Assembly: GCF_011734195.1 (NCBI RefSeq)
Contig: NZ_JAANTH010000001.1
Span: forward strand, 1 to 64,000
Direction: 5' to 3'
Source of the DNA: Halobacterium sp. R2-5
GTDB taxonomy: Archaea; Halobacteriota; Halobacteria; Halobacteriales; Halobacteriaceae
DNA length: 64,000 nucleotides
Below the pieces are notes generated by a model that did no database searches, was not told where the DNA came from, and saw only the letters and a program-made list of their open reading frames with translations. Made by a program: the position numbers and the translations under genes. Positions 62,450 through 64,000 of the stretch are shown piece after piece. Position 1 is the first letter of the stretch. The number at the start of each line of letters is the position of its first letter.

Positions 62450-63153
62450 CGCTCGCGTACCGGCCCGGCGACGGCGTCCTGCACGGCCTCGACCCGCGCG
62501 CGAAGCTCGCGCTGCAGGCCGCGTTCGCGGCGGTCGCGTTCGCACACACCACGCCACTCGGCCTCGCGCTCCTGACCCCGGTCGCCATCGTCGCGCCGTA
62601 CCTCGCCGACGCCTCGCCGCTGGCCGCGCTCCGGGAGTTCCGGGTCGCGCTCCCGTTCCTCGTCGCCGGGCCCGTCGTCGCCGCCGTCGCGCCCGGCTCG
62701 CCGTGGATCCGCCCGGAAGCCGCCGTTTCGGCGGCGCTGGCGTCCTACCGCGTCGTGCTCGTGTTGCTCGTCGCGGCCGCGTACGTCTACAGCACGCCCA
62801 CGCGGGACTCGCGGGCCGCGGTGCGGTGGCTGCTGCCCGGGCGCCTCGGCGCGGTGGCGGGCGTCGGCGTCGCGCTCGTCGTCCGGTTTCTGCCGGTGCT
62901 GCAGTCAGACCTCGCGGGCCGCCGGGACGCCGTGAACGCGCGCCTCGGGAGCGAGCGCCCGCTCCGCGAGCGGATGCGACTCGTCGCCATCGGCGGCCTC
63001 GCTCGCGCGCTCGACCGCGCGAGCCGGCTCTCCGTCGCACTCCGCGCACGGTGTTTCTCCTGGAATCCCACGCCCCCGCCGCTGGCTTACGGCCGACGGG
63101 ACTGGCTGGCGACGGGCGTGGCAGTGGCGCTCGCCGGGGTCGCGCTCGTCTGA
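62446..63153 (+). CDS. ecfT: ECF transporter T component (EcfT/BioN)
   Basis: A 235-residue membrane protein with four to five TM helices and the coupling-helix Ala-Arg motifs typical of EcfT (GLARALDRASRLSVALRARCF). Couples the ATPase to BioY. GTG start overlaps the ecfA stop (GTGA). Completes the uptake system. Confidence 0.9.
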   Translation: MTLAYRPGDGVLHGLDPRAKLALQAAFAAVAFAHTTPLGLALLTPVAIVAPYLADASPLAALREFRVALPFLVAGPVVAAVAPGSPWIRPEAAVSAALASYRVVLVLLVAAAYVYSTPTRDSRAAVRWLLPGRLGAVAGVGVALVVRFLPVLQSDLAGRRDAVNARLGSERPLRERMRLVAIGGLARALDRASRLSVALRARCFSWNPTPPPLAYGRRDWLATGVAVALAGVALV

Positions 63154-63189
63154 AGAAACCGTTAGCGAGTGGTTTTCCGGGTGCCAACC

Positions 63190-63197
63190 TTTAAGCG
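63190..63197 (+). promoter_or_regulatory. TATA-box promoter
   Basis: CTTTAAG-type box about 25-30 bases before the ATG at 63220, fitting a leaderless or short-leader transcript for the last gene. Confidence 0.5.
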
Positions 63198-63219
63198 GGT
63201 CGTCGCCCGCGTTTCTGGT

Positions 63220-64000
63220 ATGTCTTCGTTCGTGCTGGCGCAAGCAGGGGTCGAGACGCGACCCACGTTCTGGCGCATCGGACACGTCGGCGAGGCGCTG
63301 TTCTACTACCTCGCCGCCGTCGCCGTCGCCATCTTCCTGTACGGCGTCTACCACCGGTTCGCGACGTACGCCCGCGGCGCTGACGACCCGATAGACCGGC
63401 TCACCGACCTGCCGTCCCGCGTGCTCTCGGCCGCGAAGATCGCGGCCTCGAACGAGAAGCAGTACGACCGCGACCTCTACGCGGGGCTGATGCACACGTT
63501 CATCATGTGGGGGTTCCTGACGCTGCTCATCGCGACGACCATCCTCGGCATCGACATGGACCTCTGGACGCTCGTGCTCGGCCAGCCCTCCTTCTTCGTC
63601 GGCGACTTCTACCTCGCGTACTCGTTCGTCGCCGACGCCATGGGGCTGCTGTTCGTGGTCGGCGTCGGCATGGCGCTGTACCGCCGCTACTGGGTGCGCC
63701 ACGACCGCCTCTGGGGGAAACACACCAGCGCCGAGGACGACCTCTTCGTCTGGACGCTGTTCCTGCTCGGCGTCGGCGGCTACGTCACCGAGGGCGTCCG
63801 CATCCTCGGCACGAGCGCCACCCGCGACGTCTCCTTCGAGACCGTGTCGTTCGTCGGCTGGTTCGTCAAGGACGTCCTCCAGATGGCGGGCGTCACCGCC
63901 GACGCCGCGGCCGCGGCGTACCCCGCGGTGTGGTGGAGTCACGCGCTGCTCGCGCTCGCGTTCGTCGCCGCCGTCCCGTACGCGAAGCCGTTCCACATGC
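63220..64000 (+). CDS. HdrD/GlpC-type membrane Fe-S protein, N-terminal part
   Basis: The first 260 residues of a protein that runs past the right edge. They hold five TM helices of the nitrate reductase gamma-like, haem-binding type (HTFIMWGFLTLLIATTIL, WWSHALLALAFVAAVPYAKPFHM with paired histidines). Haloarchaeal proteins with this start continue into 4Fe-4S and CCG (heterodisulfide reductase-related) domains, making a membrane redox complex, probably linked to quinone. The C-terminal part is not visible. Confidence 0.75.
   Translation, partial: MSSFVLAQAGVETRPTFWRIGHVGEALFYYLAAVAVAIFLYGVYHRFATYARGADDPIDRLTDLPSRVLSAAKIAASNEKQYDRDLYAGLMHTFIMWGFLTLLIATTILGIDMDLWTLVLGQPSFFVGDFYLAYSFVADAMGLLFVVGVGMALYRRYWVRHDRLWGKHTSAEDDLFVWTLFLLGVGGYVTEGVRILGTSATRDVSFETVSFVGWFVKDVLQMAGVTADAAAAAYPAVWWSHALLALAFVAAVPYAKPFHM

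Overview
The window is a stretch of a high-GC haloarchaeal (class Halobacteria) chromosome. The proteins are strongly acidic, starts are often GTG or leaderless, and the gene set is archaeal: TFB, MCM helicase, halocyanin, 2Fe-2S plant-type ferredoxin, archaeal IleRS, HTH-10 and HalOD1 proteins. I see no tRNA, rRNA, CRISPR array or intact insertion sequence. Genus cannot be fixed from sequence alone; a relative of Halobacterium or Halarchaeum is a reasonable guess.

Layout. 0-2 kb: small regulatory and membrane proteins. 2-6.2 kb: a Tat-type four-cluster iron-sulfur protein, an NrfD-like membrane partner, two small ORFs and an Mrp ATPase, preceded by a leader that can fold over the ribosome binding site. 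6.2-12.7 kb: a 7TM histidine kinase, then MCM followed by a tight run of uncharacterised genes ending in a MinD-like ATPase. 12.7-19.6 kb: TFB, a ParA-like protein with a broken P-loop, HIT, a thioesterase-fold protein and IleRS. 19.6-28 kb: a ba3-type oxidase operon with a double halocyanin, divergent from a maturation set (SafE-like protein, copper P-type ATPase). 28-34.2 kb: Prs, GlmM, HisI and a prepilin-type peptidase.

34.36-45.17 kb is a visibly more AT-rich integrative element. It is bounded by a 17-bp direct repeat whose right copy is the last codons and stop of a ferredoxin gene. It carries a tyrosine integrase, a DNA methyltransferase, two tandem paralogous PD-(D/E)XK-like proteins (a probable two-subunit restriction enzyme), membrane proteins, several winged-helix regulators and an unusual 443-aa protein next to a G/T-rich (TAG)n tract.

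45-64 kb returns to core genome: HisA, HisB, an ACT-domain protein, Upp, a phosphate permease, CNNM/CorC, a Sua5-type enzyme, a Cas4-like protein, Cmi4, the BioY-EcfA-EcfT biotin transporter, and the start of an HdrD/GlpC-type membrane iron-sulfur protein cut by the window edge.

Two non-coding repeat families stand out. One has three copies (two near hisI, one between hisA and hisB), each with conserved end boxes and a long stem whose bases differ between copies while pairing is kept, as expected of a structured RNA or DNA element. The other has four copies of about 70 bp; three bracket and separate two small membrane genes at 54.3-55.5 kb and one lies in the right end of the integrative element.
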